This document shows, piece by piece, positions 20,252 through 31,060 of a stretch of DNA of 64,000 nt. A model generated the notes under the pieces. It saw only the letters and a list, made by a program, of their open reading frames with translations, had not been told where the DNA came from and did no database searches. The translations under genes and the position numbers were made by a program. Positions within the stretch are counted from its first letter, which is position 1. Every line of letters starts with the position of its first letter. Origin of the DNA: Rhipicephalus microplus (lineage: Eukaryota > Arthropoda > Arachnida > Ixodida > Ixodidae); NCBI RefSeq assembly GCF_043290135.1, contig NC_134701.1:11322001-11386000 (forward strand), written 5' to 3'.

Positions 20252-21692
20252 AGGACTCTTCAGGTCGCCTCGCACGGTGGAGCCTGAGACTTCAAGAATA
20301 TGACATTACTGGCATTTACAAGTCCGGCAAAAAACATTCCGACGCCGACTGTCTCTCTCGTGCGCCTGTCGACCAACCGCTACTCGACGACCCGGATCAC
20401 GACTTTTTCTTAGGAACGATAACTACCGACGACTTCGCTGAACGACAGAGGGCCGACCCGGAACTTAAGGCCCTAATAGAATACCTCGAAGGCAGGACCG
20501 CCGAAGTCCCGAAGGTATTCAAGCGCGCAATTGCGTCGTTCTTTCTACGAAACGGTCTTCTACAAAAGAAAAACTTTTCACCGCTTCGAGCTAAGTACCT
20601 CCTTGTGGTGCCTTCAGCTCTGCGACCAGAACTCCTGCAGGCCCTGCACGACGATCCCACGGCAGGGCACCTCGGTGTGTCTCGCACGCTCGCGAGGATA
20701 CAAGAAAGGTACTACTGGCCACGTCTTACCACCGACGTCACTCGTTATGTGAGAACATGCCGGGACTGTCAGCGACGCAAGACACCGCCGACAAGGCCAG
20801 CGGGACTTCTGCAGCCAATTGATCCACCTTGCCGACCTTTCCAGCAGATTGGTATGGACCTACTGGGGCCATTCCCGACGTCGGCTTTCGGAAACAAGTG
20901 GATCGTGGTAGCTACCGACTACCTCACCCGCTACGCCAAGACAAAAGCCCTGCCAAAAGGCAGTGCGTCCGAGGTGGCTAAGTTCTTCGTCGAAAATATC
21001 GTCCTACGTCATGGCGCCCCGGAGGTCCTTATCACCGACAGAGGAACGGCGTTCACTGCCGACTTAACTCAAGCGATCTTGGCATACAGCCAAACAGCCA
21101 CCGCCGGACGACAGCGTACCACCCACAGACCAACGGCCTCACCGAGCGGCTTAACAAGACGATCGCCGACATGCTGTCAAAGTACGTCGATCTCGAACAC
21201 AAGACGTGGGACGCCATTCTTCCGTATGTGACCTTCGCATACAACACGGCGGTGCAGGAGACGACGCAGATATCTCCATACAAATTAGTCTACGGAAGGA
21301 GCCCGGCAATGACGCTCGATGCCATGTTACCCAACGTCAACGACGAAGAAAACCTCGATGTGAGCGAGTACCTTCAACGCGCCGAAGAAGCCCGACAGCT
21401 TGCGCGTCTCCGTATCAAGAATCAACAGACGACCGACAGCCACCGTTACAACCTTCGACGATGCTTCGTGGAATACCAGCCCGGTAAACGTGTTTGGGTG
21501 TGGACGCCGATACGCCGACGTAGACTAAGTGAAAAGCTTCTGCGACGGTACTTCGGACCGTACAGGGTGGTTCGACGTCTCGGCCGACTTGATTACGAGG
21601 TTGTCCCCGATGGCATCACGAACTCTCAACGACGCCGATCGCGACCTGAAGTCGTCCATGTCGCGCGCCTCAAGCCGTTTCATGCGCGTTAA
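20252..21692 (+). pseudogene. pol: RNase H end and integrase of gypsy 1 pol
   Basis: After the frameshift the protein continues with SGRLARWSLRLQEYD, then the HHCC zinc domain of integrase (DDPTAGHLGVSRTLARIQ ... CRDCQRRK) and the catalytic core: IGMDLLGPFP (first Asp) and LITDRGTAF (second Asp). A second frameshift near 21095 moves the Glu-bearing region (NGLTERLNK-like, near 21145) out of frame. The remainder, 21171-21692, has TWDAILPYVTFAYNTAV and a C-terminal SH3-like end (FGPYRVVRRLGRLDYEVVPD). The frame stops at 21692, 120 bp before the purine tract. Confidence 0.9.
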
Positions 21693-21824
21693 CAAACTGA
21701 ACCAGTGTTTTTTTTGTATTATTGTTGTATCGTATTTTATTCATTGTACTTTCTTGCATTATTATTGTACTTTCATCTTTAGTTAAAGCATCGGGACGAT
21801 GCCTTTTTTTTCAGAGGGGGGCAA

Positions 21825-22232
21825 TGCCACGTTCCATTTCCCAAGTTCTTGTTATCGTCCCAAAACACCACACGATTCTCAGCGCAAACCGCGCCTGCAG
21901 TTTTCGAGAAGGTTCCGGGCTGTAGTAGATCATTTTGATAAGATCACGCCCACTGTGCGAACGGTACAGATTCTTCTAGAACCTACGCCCCCGCCAGCGA
22001 TAACGCTAGAACATTCGACGGCAAGAGTATAAAATGCCGACGCGCTTCGCCGCTTGTCAGTTGTTGATCGAAGGTCGACGCTCCGTTCGCCGCTATCAGT
22101 CCGAGACTGCTATCTGTGCGAGATTGCTGCTGTAATTGGACTTTCCGTTTACCGGGCACAGGTTCGCCAAAATAAACAGTTAAATCCCAACACGAAGTCT
22201 CCTGTCTTCGGCCACGTCACGACCCCGTGACA
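21825..22232 (+). repeat. 3' LTR of gypsy 1
   Basis: 408-bp partner of 13179-13578, preceded by the purine tract at 21813-21824. TATAAAA at about 22028. Ends CCCCGTGACA, followed by TSD GTAT at 22233-22236. Confidence 0.92.
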
Positions 22233-22236
22233 GTAT

Positions 22237-22455
22237 GCTGGTCCAATGTCAAAGCTGTGGCCACATTCATCGGTTCATCTAAATCGATGAGATTGGGACA
22301 AGCCTCCACGTTAAAGTCTTCGCCTGGAGCGACGGCTTCTGGATACAGCCTCTCCAAACGTCCCTCGTCAATGTTTATGCCGTAGTGCTCATACAGCGGT
22401 GAGACTCTCGGTACCTCAACCCATGGTCCCAGCACATTGCCAGAAACCATTTTCG
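22237..22455 (-). pseudogene. Helentron linker segment between two LTR insertions
   Basis: A 70-residue minus-strand piece reading MVSGNVLGPWVEVPRVSPLY then EHYGINIDEGRLERL, and ending LDQHT where the gypsy cuts it. It is the stretch that in Helitron proteins follows the N-terminal conserved domain. The frame is open to both borders and matches the frames at 28694 and 13174 after dropping insert and one target copy. It is thus a 220-bp island of Helentron between two unrelated retrotransposons. Confidence 0.8.
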
Positions 22456-22459
22456 ACAG

Positions 22460-23533
22460 TGTTGCGACTCCGGGTCCTGCGGGTCTCAGTTTGGTAGCGG
22501 GCCCCCGTCCTAGGACCCATCGTCGAACAAGTCAGATGAGGCGCTCGTAAAAAAACGACAACAATTTATTTACATGGTTAGTAACTGAGAAGGAAAACGA
22601 GAAGTCAAAAACTGTACATGAGAGCTGTTGAACTGTAGAACTTTAGAACTTGTAATACACAAGTCTTCCGTTTATATAGCGCCGCGTTGCCAACGCTGGG
22701 CGCACTGTCCGCGGCTTCAGCCAATACGGTGCTCCATTGTCTAGATGCTCCACCCATGAAGGAGAGGAAAAGCACCACATAATGTATGAGGAGAGGAAAC
22801 AGTCCACACGATGCCCAAATATGGTCACAAACACACTGCGCCGACCTTTTCGCACACGTCTCCAAGTTTCGCGCACGTCCGATGATATTGGATTTGAAGA
22901 CTGTTCCGGCAGATGGGTGAGGTTCGAAAAACCGGCTGCCGGTACACGTGTCAAACTTGCCTGACTGTTTGGGTAGGATAATGTAGTGGTGGGTCAGCAT
23001 ATCTTCAAAATATGCGACCCCATTCAGCCGATCCAATGGAGAAAGGGGAAAAGGAATAGATAACTAATCCCTTGTCGCTGAGGCGGGCTCCGGCAAGGCT
23101 GCAGCACATAGTGCATTATGTTTTTCTTCACCCCTACATTCCATTCCTGGTTGTTTGCTAGAAGCTGTGGCGTAGCAGCGCATATCCCGGGACTCCGCTT
23201 GTCTTCGCAAGATGCAGCCACAACCAATTTGGCTTTAGCTTGCAGCCTGTACTGCAAATACTATGCTGGTTCCGAAATTTCCAGATCCTCGGTGACCTCG
23301 AAAAATGGCCCAGCTGCCTCCATGTCTGCTTCGAAAGCCTTGCTCGCAGCAAACACAATGGCCTTTCTTGGCTCGTGTGTCTTCCTTGCGCAGACGGGTC
23401 CTAGCCCCTTTTAACGTTTTGCTGACAAGAAACCAACCCGTCTTGGCAGCACACCCTCGCTTGGAATGCGTCGAAATATTTTCGACCCGTTCACAAAGGC
23501 CAAAAAACTTTAATAATGATGACGGTCGTAACA
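22460..23533 (-). repeat. 3' LTR of the LARD-like element
   Basis: 1074 bp, downstream LTR in the minus-strand reading. It differs from the partner by scattered substitutions and small compensating indels. The flank at 23534-23560 in the interior is not a strong polypurine tract. Confidence 0.88.
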
Positions 23534-25378
23534 GTCTCTCGCGCGGTGGGGTGAAGATTTCGATGGGCTGAGGTTTGCAGCCACAGTTCGGAGAGATCAG
23601 TGCTGACGTCTGGTTTGGTGAAGACTGTCCTCTATGAAGTAGTGACCCTCTGCTTCATTTTGGCTTAACAGACATCAAATACGCATATGAAACACAACCA
23701 CTGACCTAGTGAGCGCCAGACAATTCCGTCAAACCCCACCAGGCATATTTACCCTTTTAAAGCTAATTAAAAGAAGTACACTAGTTATTCTAAATTCCTC
23801 TCCTACGTTTGAGTGAAACAGAATAACAACACTGGAAGCACACCGAACCTGAAAACTTGGATAGCGGTGTCTTCAATGTATTCACCATGAGTTCAACGAA
23901 CTCTAAAACGCAACAAAGCAACAACAAAACCTAATCAATTTTCCCCGTCTAGGTCAGGAAAAAAAATGTTTCAGAACTCTCGAGAATGCCGTTTGCGTCA
24001 GGGACAGCGTTGCCATGGGGTGTCTCTCTCTTTGAAACGCATGTGAAGCGTATACTGTTGCAAAACGAGGTTTCCACGCAGCAGGTGGCCATTCTTAGAG
24101 AACAAAGGCAGTAGCTCCAAGAGAGGACAATGCTCCACCTCGATAAAGTTCAACTGGTAAACTGGTAAGCTAGTTTTCCGAGCTGCCTTCACTGGGCTTT
24201 TCCACCACCCAAACAGCACACTTTCAAAACAACGAAAAACTCAAAACAAAGAATTCTCGCATGAATTCCGTTTACACACAAAGAAAAACTTAAGTTTTCG
24301 CGTGAGCTCTCTGCGGACGTTATAACCCAAGCTCAAACGTTACCGTTATTCACGTCTTTAGTAGGACACACCTGGACAGGCTCATATATTTAAGATTAGA
24401 TTTATCTGCATTCTCTAACTGTCCGAAATGTCGCTCTAACCTCGACTTTCGCTAACGCGTAACGCTCCGCCTAAACTATCTCACGATACCTAAATATTCG
24501 ATCAAAACCAAAGGGACGGAACTAAACCTTGCGTAATAGTCTTGTTTGGTTAATGTTACATTATCGTGCTAGCCCCTTGAATAAAGAACGCGCTGGGTTC
24601 TTTCAGGTCCTTTAGCTCTATTCGCACTTATAGAGCGCTGTAACATCGCTCGACCAAACGTACGCTTCCGTACCATCTAAAAAAAATCTTAACGCGCGTT
24701 TGTTAGTAAATGTGTACAAAAACAACAACATACCGCGTTTAGCATAAACCCTTTGAAACCAGTCTTTTTTTTTAAACCTTACATACAAAGGAAAACTTTA
24801 CTTCAAGGGTTCAAAACTGGAAGAATGTTCAAATAATTACTTCCAGACAATCTGAGCCGCATTCGGCGAAAAGCTTGCAGCTGACCTTTACGCTTTTAGT
24901 CTTGCACAAGGCGGTCGTGTTTGCTGCCGCTTTCATGATCGCCACAGGCCACAATGAGCGCGAGCTCCTAGCCCAACTTTGCTATCTCGCCTCAGTCGTG
25001 ATTTTGAGCGGCTTTCCTCGTAACACCGAAGATTCCTGAAGTGCGGAGTAAAGATTCGCCATTGTCCTTTGGCATTCGGTTCCACCCTATATTTAAGACC
25101 AGAAGCCTTTATTGAGGAACCTGTGGACATTGTTGTCTATGCGAACCTGCTCCTTTCAACCGCGCCTTCCTTTTTGGGGACACGCGTCCTTTTCCGCTAC
25201 TTTTCTCTCACCAATTTCGATTAACCCTCCGCGTCAAAGGACTTTTTGTTGAATTGCCTGATGGCCAATCTTTCCGTTTTCGCTGTGGCGTGCCCTCTGC
25301 CTCCACCTTTTGCGGTGCCGCACGTCCCCGCGTCCTTCTTTTGCGTGGACGCTTATGTACAACCTTTCTTTGATTGTT
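23534..25378. other. 3' interior of the LARD-like element, no gene recognised
   Basis: Where gypsy or BEL elements would have pol, only short frames occur (for example 23998-24219 minus) without known motifs. AT-rich with several A runs. Confidence 0.6.
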
Positions 25379-26830
25379 TCAAACTTCTATGGTTGCGTCA
25401 TCGGCAACCCTACAGTACAGGTGTGCCTGTGCAACACCCTTTCTGCAGCGTTTGCCCTTTGGTTTCCCCACTCCATTGCTTAGACGGGCTAACTTATCTG
25501 TGCTACCCCTCACAAAACCGGACGCTGGGCCCTTCACAGGTCTGAATTCTTGAAAATTCGCGTCCTCCTCATTTTCCGGGTAGTTTTTATCGTCCGGCCG
25601 ATCGTTTACGTACCGCTGCATGAGGCATGTCTCTAACACCGCAAAAGCTCTGTTCATGCTGCTGAGTTTAGACTTTTCCTCGAAACGATCCTCCACCGAA
25701 CTTGCGCCTGTTTGTACACCTACGACAGCCTCGCAATGTACATTCTCACCCTCTGAGGTATTTCCCACGCTATCTGTAGGAGATACTTTCAACAGTAGCT
25801 CGCCCTCGCTGGCAGTACTGTCGGGTTTCAGTAGCGTTATGTCTTCGCTACAGTTAGCACTACCTTCGTCGTCCTTTCTTTCAACCTCCAAAATGTCATT
25901 TCTTTGCTGAGGCTCGAGCGTGGTCTCCAATCTGCTCAATGACGCCACCAGGGCGACTGGAACCAGCCTCGGTCTCACATGGAACACCTTTTGGACTTGC
26001 TACAGTTTGCATACCAGCCACCGTCCCGCTCTCTTCATGCACTACCTTTGCACCATCGGAGAGTTGCGTACCTTCCCTAGGCGCAATTTCACTAACAACG
26101 ACCTGTTGCTCTTTTCTCTCCCCCGAAGGATCACTTTGAATATCGCACTGATAGAGACGCATACCTTTCTCGGGTGCTACCTCGCAAACAGCGGCTTTCT
26201 CGGTGACTTCACACTGCACCGTACTCGCCACTTCACACCTTTCGCGCTCTACACATACTTCACATATACATGACCAAAGACGCTTCCGATGCTGTGCCCT
26301 AGTCATACAATTCATCCTTTCAATGTCTTCGTCTAATGCTCGCATTTTAGTCTCGTGTATACGTATCCTTTCGGCTTCTTCTGCCTCTTCTCTCTGGGCC
26401 TCTGCATCTGCCTCTTTTCTCTGGGCTTCTGCAGTTCCTTCCTAAATGTCCATGACATAGCCTGAGATTTCCTCATCATCCAACCCTGTACCGACGATGC
26501 GCTCGATCAGTCCTGTTCTTGTTGGGGAGTCCGACACATCGAGTTTCATCCCCCTTGCGATCGCTAGCAACATAGGTTTTTGCAGGGCTTTAAGAATCAT
26601 GACTGCTTTCTCTTTTCTCTGGGCTTCTGCCTCTGCCTCTTTTCTCTGGGCCTCTGCATTTGCTTCCTCAATGTCCATGACATAGCCTGAGAGTTCCTAT
26701 CAGTCCTGCTTTTGTTTGGGAGTCTGAGACATCTAGGTTCATCTCTCTTGCAATCGCTAGCAACTTAGGTTTTTGCAGGGCTTTCAGATTCATGACTGCT
26801 TCCGGTCCCATTCTTTGTTCCACAAATGAT
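25379..26830 (-). pseudogene. Gag-like protein of the LARD-like element
   Basis: Three minus-strand frames follow one another: 26442-26680, 25896-26345 and 25379-25987. The N-terminal part reads LKALQKPMLLAIARGMKLDV then TGLDDEEISGYVMDI, a short helical domain I associate with the start of Gag in tick LTR elements. It is preceded by repeated acidic EAQRKEAEAEAQ helices. The same LKALQKPKLLAIA phrase occurs again at 26720-26800, so the N-terminal domain is duplicated in tandem, with a frame break between copies. The middle is acidic, poor in order and rich in Cys, Val and Glu. The end is basic (KGKRCRKGVAQ). I see no CCHC knuckle. Assignment as Gag rests on position and composition. Confidence 0.5.
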
Positions 26831-26950
26831 TCCTGTCTTGCAGCTAATTAACCCTGACAACAACGACAGCCCTTGTTTTTTGCCTTGCCTCAGGTTACCT
26901 GTTAACTTAGTCTGCAAAATCTTCCTTAAGCTTTTACACGGAATCCTGTT

Positions 26951-27265
26951 CTGTCACTGTTAACCTTGCCGTCACCCACAGATTATAGCTTAAACAAGCT
27001 ATCTCACAAATATCTGCCTGATGCAAGTTATCTGTTAACCATATGACTAAAACAGCCCTGTCACCGTTAACCTTGCCGTCACCCACAGACTATAGCTTAA
27101 ACAAGCTATCTCACAATTATCTGCCCGACGCAAGTTATCTGTTAACCTGATGACTAAAATAGCTCTGTCACTATTAACCTTGCCGTCACCCACAGACTAT
27201 AGCTTAATCAAGCTATCTCACAATCTGCCTGACGCTAGTTACACAATGACCAAAAAAGCTATGCA
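26951..27265. repeat. Tandem repeat, three copies of 107 bp
   Basis: Copies begin at 26951, 27058 and 27165 (CTGTCACYRTTAACC), each containing CTTGCCGTCACCCACAGA and AGCTTAAACAAGCTATCTCA, itself a short hairpin. Spacing is exactly 107 bp twice. It lies in the 5' untranslated part of the LARD-like element, between the LTR and gag. Confidence 0.85.
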
Positions 27266-27615
27266 CCCTACCAGCTTTCACTCGCACATTAGTAAATGCC
27301 TGGTAAAGTTTAACAGAGAAAGTCGGCACTCACCTGGCTCGCAGTCGTACCTCCAGCGTCGTGCATCTCAGCAGTGCCTTCCGGTTGCCCCTCGCAGTCG
27401 ATGACCTCGTGTCACCCAGAACTGTCGTTCGGCTGCCTCTCAAGTCAATGAGCTCGGATCATCCGACCGTTGTCGTCCAACCGCCTCTCAAAGTCGATGG
27501 GGTTGTAGCATCTGACTGCTGTCGTCGAGTTGTTGCTACCTGGGTTGACGCCATCTCTCCGCTGAATTCAGTGGTTGCGAACTGGGCTGACGCAATCCCA
27601 CCACTGCCATCCAGT

Positions 27616-28689
27616 TGTTGCGACTCCGGGTCCTGCGGGTCTCAGTTTGGTAGCGGGCCCCCGTCCTAGGGCCCATCGTCGAACAAGTCAGATGAGGCGC
27701 TCGTAAAAAAAACGACAATTTATTTACATGGTTAGTAACTGAGAAAGAACATGAGAGGTCAAAAACTGTACATGAGAGCTGTTGAACTGTAGAACTTTAG
27801 AACTTGTAATACACAAGAGTCTTCCGTTTATATAGCGCCACGTTGCCAACGCTGGGTGCACTGTCCGCGGCTTCAGCCAATACGGCGCTCCATGGTCTAG
27901 ATGCTCCACCCACGCAGGAGAGAAAAAGCACCACACAATGCATGAGGAAAGGGCACAGTTTACACGATGCCCAAATATGGTCACAAACGCACTGCACCGA
28001 CCTTTTCGCACACGTCACCAAGTTTCGCGCACGTCCGATGATATTGGCTTCGAAGACTCTTCCGGCAGCTGGGTGAGGTTCGAAAAACCGGCTGCCAGTA
28101 CACGTGTCAAACTTGCCTGACTGTTTGGGTAGGACAATGTAGTGGTGGGCCAGCATAATTTCAAAAGATATGACCCCATTCAGCCGATCCTATGGAGAAA
28201 GGGGAAAGGGAATAGACAACTAATCCCTTGTGGCTGAGGCGGGCTCCGGCAAGGCTGCAGCACATAGTGCATTATCCATTTCTTCACCCCCACATTCCAT
28301 TCCTGGTTGTTTGCTAGAAGCTGTAGCGTAGCAGCGCATATCCCGGGACTCCACTTGTCCTCGCAAGATGCAGCCACAACCAATTTGGCTTTAGCTTGCA
28401 GCCTGAACTGCAAATACTATGCTGGTTTCGAGATTTCCAGATCCTCAGTGACCTCGAAAAATGGCCCAGCTGCCTTCGTGTCTGCTTCGAAAGCCTTGCT
28501 CGCAGCAAACAAAATGGCCTTTCTTGGCTCGTGTGCCTTTCTTGCGCAGACCGGTCCTGGCCTTTTTTCACGTTCTGCTGACAGGAAACCAGCCTGTCTT
28601 GACAGCACAGCCTCGCTTGGAATGTGTCGAAATATTTTCGACCCCTTCACAAAGGCCGAAAAACTTTAATAATGATGACGGTCGTAACA
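27616..28689 (-). repeat. 5' LTR of the LARD-like element
   Basis: 1074 bp; upstream LTR in the minus-strand reading. TATA-type box GCTATATAAA at about 27828-27837 and AATAAA at about 27718. Followed on the outer side by TSD ACAG (28690-28693). Confidence 0.88.
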
Positions 28690-28693
28690 ACAG

Positions 28694-29518
28694 ATAGGTA
28701 GTCTTGACAAACATTTTCCTCTTTATGTTCACTACTATGCACTTATCGTCTGCCAAGCCATGAGGCAACTGCTTTAGCATTTCGTCCGTGTCTATTGACA
28801 CGTTCACCACGGGCTCCTTAATGCCAAACTGCCCGTTTCTCCAGTTCATCAGACGACAGATCTGAACGAAGGGAATGCGTGGCCAAAGTAAACGCTCGGC
28901 CACATCGTTCAGAACCGGTAGACCTGGCGGCATGGCCGGGTAACGATACCCATTGGTAACGCTAAAGAGTGGAATCTTCTGCTTAACGAGAAAGCTCTTG
29001 CACGTTGTACAAACCCACGCCACTGTTTCACCACACTGAGGCGCCACCGCTAAACTCAACGTTTCACGCATGGAACTACTTAGCGGCGTCGAGTCTTTCA
29101 TGTGCCATAGTCTTTCGCACACGTCACACACATATCCAAACGGATTGTTTACGAAGTCCGTCTCGAAGGTCCGAGTCGCACTGGCGGTGTCGCGATTCAC
29201 TGTATAGTCAGTCGATCGGCGAGCCTTCACGTAATCGACGGCGTCTTGTTGCTGCTGCAGAGATGGCCGGGCACGTTGCTCGGCCTCCCGGCGACGCCTC
29301 TTTGCTAGATGTTCCTCCCTTTGCTCCAGTGTCTCCGCAGCACGTTTAGCCTTCTTCTGTTCATTCCTCCTACGCTCAACCCCTAATTGCCAGGGGTTAA
29401 GCTTCTCCGCTCTTGTTCGCCGTTGAGCACAGCATCTGCGCTCTCCTCCATGGCTATACCACACCGACAAACACCATTCAGAGGCGCTATCAAGCGGCTC
29501 TAGTGCAGTGTCAGACAA
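28694..29518 (-). pseudogene. Helentron N-terminal conserved domain (DUF6570-like)
   Basis: A 275-residue minus-strand frame up to the ACAG junction. Residues 1-40 resemble a leader shared with the short relative at 29850-29960 and may be untranslated. Residues about 45-100 are a charged, Arg/Lys/Glu-rich helix. From about 115 a zinc-like module appears (YVCDVCERLWH ... WVCTTCKSFL), then PPGLPVLNDVAERLLWPRIP and FVQICRLMNWRNGQFGIKEP, the block found in Helitron/Helentron proteins and many PIF1-associated proteins, then VVNIKRKMFVKTTYL. The listed frame beyond 28690 is LTR sequence read through and is not part of this protein. Confidence 0.78.
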
Positions 29519-29736
29519 CGAGGGTCAGATAGCTGCGCGCGCGCCGGCGCCATTGCGGCTGCCCCAGACTACAACGTCACTCCTCTGGAAAGCGCATACC
29601 AGCGGCGGTGAGTCGCGAGAGGTGTCGGCTCCGATTCGTATCACCACAGATTGTCTGCGCATCGCATAGCAGCGCCCGCGCTGGAGCCAATATGTCTGTC
29701 AAGGCCATGATGTCACTCCTCTGGAAAGCTTTCCTC
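29519..29736 (-). promoter_or_regulatory. Probable 5' leader of the Helentron
   Basis: GC-rich non-coding stretch that shares blocks with the short relative to the right: CTCTGGAAAGCGCA, CAGCGGCGGTGAGTCG and TCACCACAGATTGTCTGCGC. Expected to hold the 5' terminus and promoter. The internal phrase TCACTCCTCTGGAAAGC occurs twice here (29578 and 29714). Confidence 0.5.
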
Positions 29737-30150
29737 ATTGTCTAGAATTAGCTTGATTATCATGCTTACAGCTGTTTCAATGACACACACATGGTATACG
29801 TATTATATGGCACATGTATACTTATTTTGCCGGGCAATTACTTCGGGATCCGATAAATTAAGCTTCTCCGCTTTATTGCACCATTGAGCAGAATTTGCAC
29901 TCTCCTTCTCCATGGCTATACCACAGTGGCAAACGCCAGTCAGAAGCGCTATCAAGCGGCTCCAGTGCAGTGTCAGATGGGGACTGCACAGGGAATGCGC
30001 GCGCGTCGGCGTCCATATGTCTACCAAGGCTATGATGGCACTTCTGTGGAAAGCGCACACCGGCGGCGGCGAGTCACGCGCGACCGCGGCCGAGTGCGAG
30101 GGAGGTGCCGGCTCCGGTGCGTGACACCACTGATCATCTGCGCAGCGCAT
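29737..30150 (-). mobile_element. Short non-autonomous relative of the Helentron
   Basis: Its left 90 bp (ATTGTCTAGAATTAGCTTGA onward) matches the Helentron 3' end at 7628-7717. Its middle and right (29855-30150) match the Helentron 5' leader and first codons (29390-29680). The whole coding body is missing. So it is an internally deleted derivative, lying head-to-tail directly against the full element with no spacer. The right limit is uncertain. Confidence 0.65.
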
Positions 30151-30444
30151 CGAATTGCGCGCACACCGGCGGTGAGCCGCGCGCAGCGGTGGCGGAGTAT
30201 CATTGCGCATGCGCAGACCAGTGCCACTCGAAATAGGCTCAGCGAGGCCAGTGTAGCTAACGTTACTAAAAAGGAGGGCTATGGGAGAAAGGCTGGAGTC
30301 TGCCGAGGAGGCACTAGCGAAAGTGAACAAAGGAGCGGTTGACGGATAGAACAGTATGGCACCGGCGACCAGAACGGCGGAGAAGAAAGAACAAGCAAGT
30401 TTGGAAAAAACAGGTTCAGTCGGTTATGGTCCCAAGACCCAGCT
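30151..30444. other. No gene recognised
   Basis: GC-rich then mixed DNA between the Helentron relative and a Penelope fragment. Confidence 0.4.
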
Positions 30445-31060
30445 TCAGCGATGTAGTGGTGGAGTGGGAGGAGACCAAGCAGCCGGCGTCACAGGTGCAA
30501 GTAACCCTAATGTGCAGGACGCTACCGCTGAAAAGTCACAGCTGGCTGCCAAACATTGCAGATTCATTCCTTCTAACAAGGAAAGAGCTTGGTGTTTTAC
30601 TTTTGTGACCTTAACACTGACACGCCTGAAACTTTCCTTAACTGCAGCCTCGCTCTTCTGTGAATACGCTTCAGACTTCATAATGGCAAAGTATCCTTCT
30701 TTGTCGGCTACTAGTACATGCAGTTTGTTTTCACAAAGAAAATCAACTAGCGGCCTTAGTGAGTCCGTCCCCCCGCGCCTTTCCCGTTCTGGCAATGGTA
30801 TCAACACAGTCCGAAACACACCTTGAACGTTCATCTTCCTTGGCACACCTTGAGACCACCCTTGCTGTGGCTACCTTTTCAAAGGGATTCAGGCGAGGCT
30901 CGAAGCAGTACTTCGGGCCAAGTCCCAGCACCCTCTCATGTTCTTCCAGTATTGGCGTTGCGCTAAGGTTAAGCACATGGCCCTGTACCAAGTTTGCTTT
31001 CTTTTTAACCGGAAGCGTCGGACGTACAATGTGCCAGAGGAACTCGCTGGTGAATTCGGC
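30445..31060 (-). pseudogene. Penelope-like element, N-terminal fragment
   Basis: Minus-strand frames 30743-30991 and 30445-30846 read ILEEHERVLGLGPKYCFEPR and RCVSDCVDTIAR, then after a frameshift LRPLVDFLCENKLHVLVADK followed by EGYFAI. These are the conserved blocks that precede the RT of tick PLEs; the DKEG phrase is diagnostic. The RT core and GIY-YIG domain are absent: the right edge of the protein stops near 30445. Compare the + strand PLE at 2600-4260, which lacks this N-terminal part. Confidence 0.75.

Larger units (their letters stand above)
13179..22232 (+). mobile_element. Ty3/gypsy retrotransposon 1, inserted in the Helentron
   Basis: Complete by structure: two LTRs (400 and 408 bp, TG...CA), 4-bp TSD, gag, protease, RT, RNase H and integrase in the order typical of Ty3/gypsy. 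A purine tract AGAGGGGGGCAA abuts the 3' LTR. The LTRs differ by about 12 substitutions plus one 8-bp indel (my count by eye, about 3%), so the insertion is old enough to have decayed. It is inactive: stop at 19433, frameshifts near 20246 and 21095, and a 3.1-kb TIR element between protease and RT. Confidence 0.92.
22460..28689 (-). mobile_element. LTR retrotransposon with 1074-bp LTRs and no pol (LARD-like)
   Basis: Two direct repeats of exactly 1074 bp bound a 4.08-kb interior, with TSD ACAG at 22456-22459 and 28690-28693. Read on the minus strand the LTR starts TGTTACGACC and ends GGAGTCGCAACA, with GCTATATAAA as promoter box (about 27830) and AATAAA near its end (about 27720 and 22568), so transcription runs right to left. 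The interior codes only a gag-like protein (25379-26830). No protease, RT or integrase motif is visible on either strand. This fits a large retrotransposon derivative moved by another element's enzymes. Parent family not identified. Confidence 0.85.
7628..29736 (-). mobile_element. Helentron (Helitron with endonuclease), interrupted
   Basis: One minus-strand element, read right to left: N-terminal conserved domain (28694-29518), linker (22237-22455), Helitron N domain and HUH Rep (11694-13174), PIF1-family helicase (about 9573-11693) and AP-like endonuclease (fragments near 9351-9520 and 7715-8205). Without its insertions it would be roughly 6.6 kb. The left (3') end is placed at about 7628 and the right (5') end at about 29736 because a short relative at 29737-30150 shares both extremities. 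It replicates by rolling circle in known relatives. This copy is dead: stops in Rep and helicase, frameshifts in the endonuclease, and three insertions (8206-9350, 13179-22232, 22460-28689). Confidence 0.85.

Noticed and set aside
26951..27265. CRISPR-like array
   Set aside because: The units are contiguous 107-bp tandem repeats without unique spacers, in eukaryotic retrotransposon DNA.
27797..28156. Coding sequence in the 1074-bp repeats (for example 27797-28156 and 22605-23036, minus)
   Set aside because: The frames lie inside LTRs, overlap the TATA box region, and have no recognisable domain, though they recur in both LTRs simply because the LTRs are copies.
29803..30330. A host protein on the minus strand (175 codons)
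   Set aside because: It overlaps sequence shared with the Helentron leader and GC-rich non-coding DNA; composition is Ser/Ala/Arg-rich without a domain.
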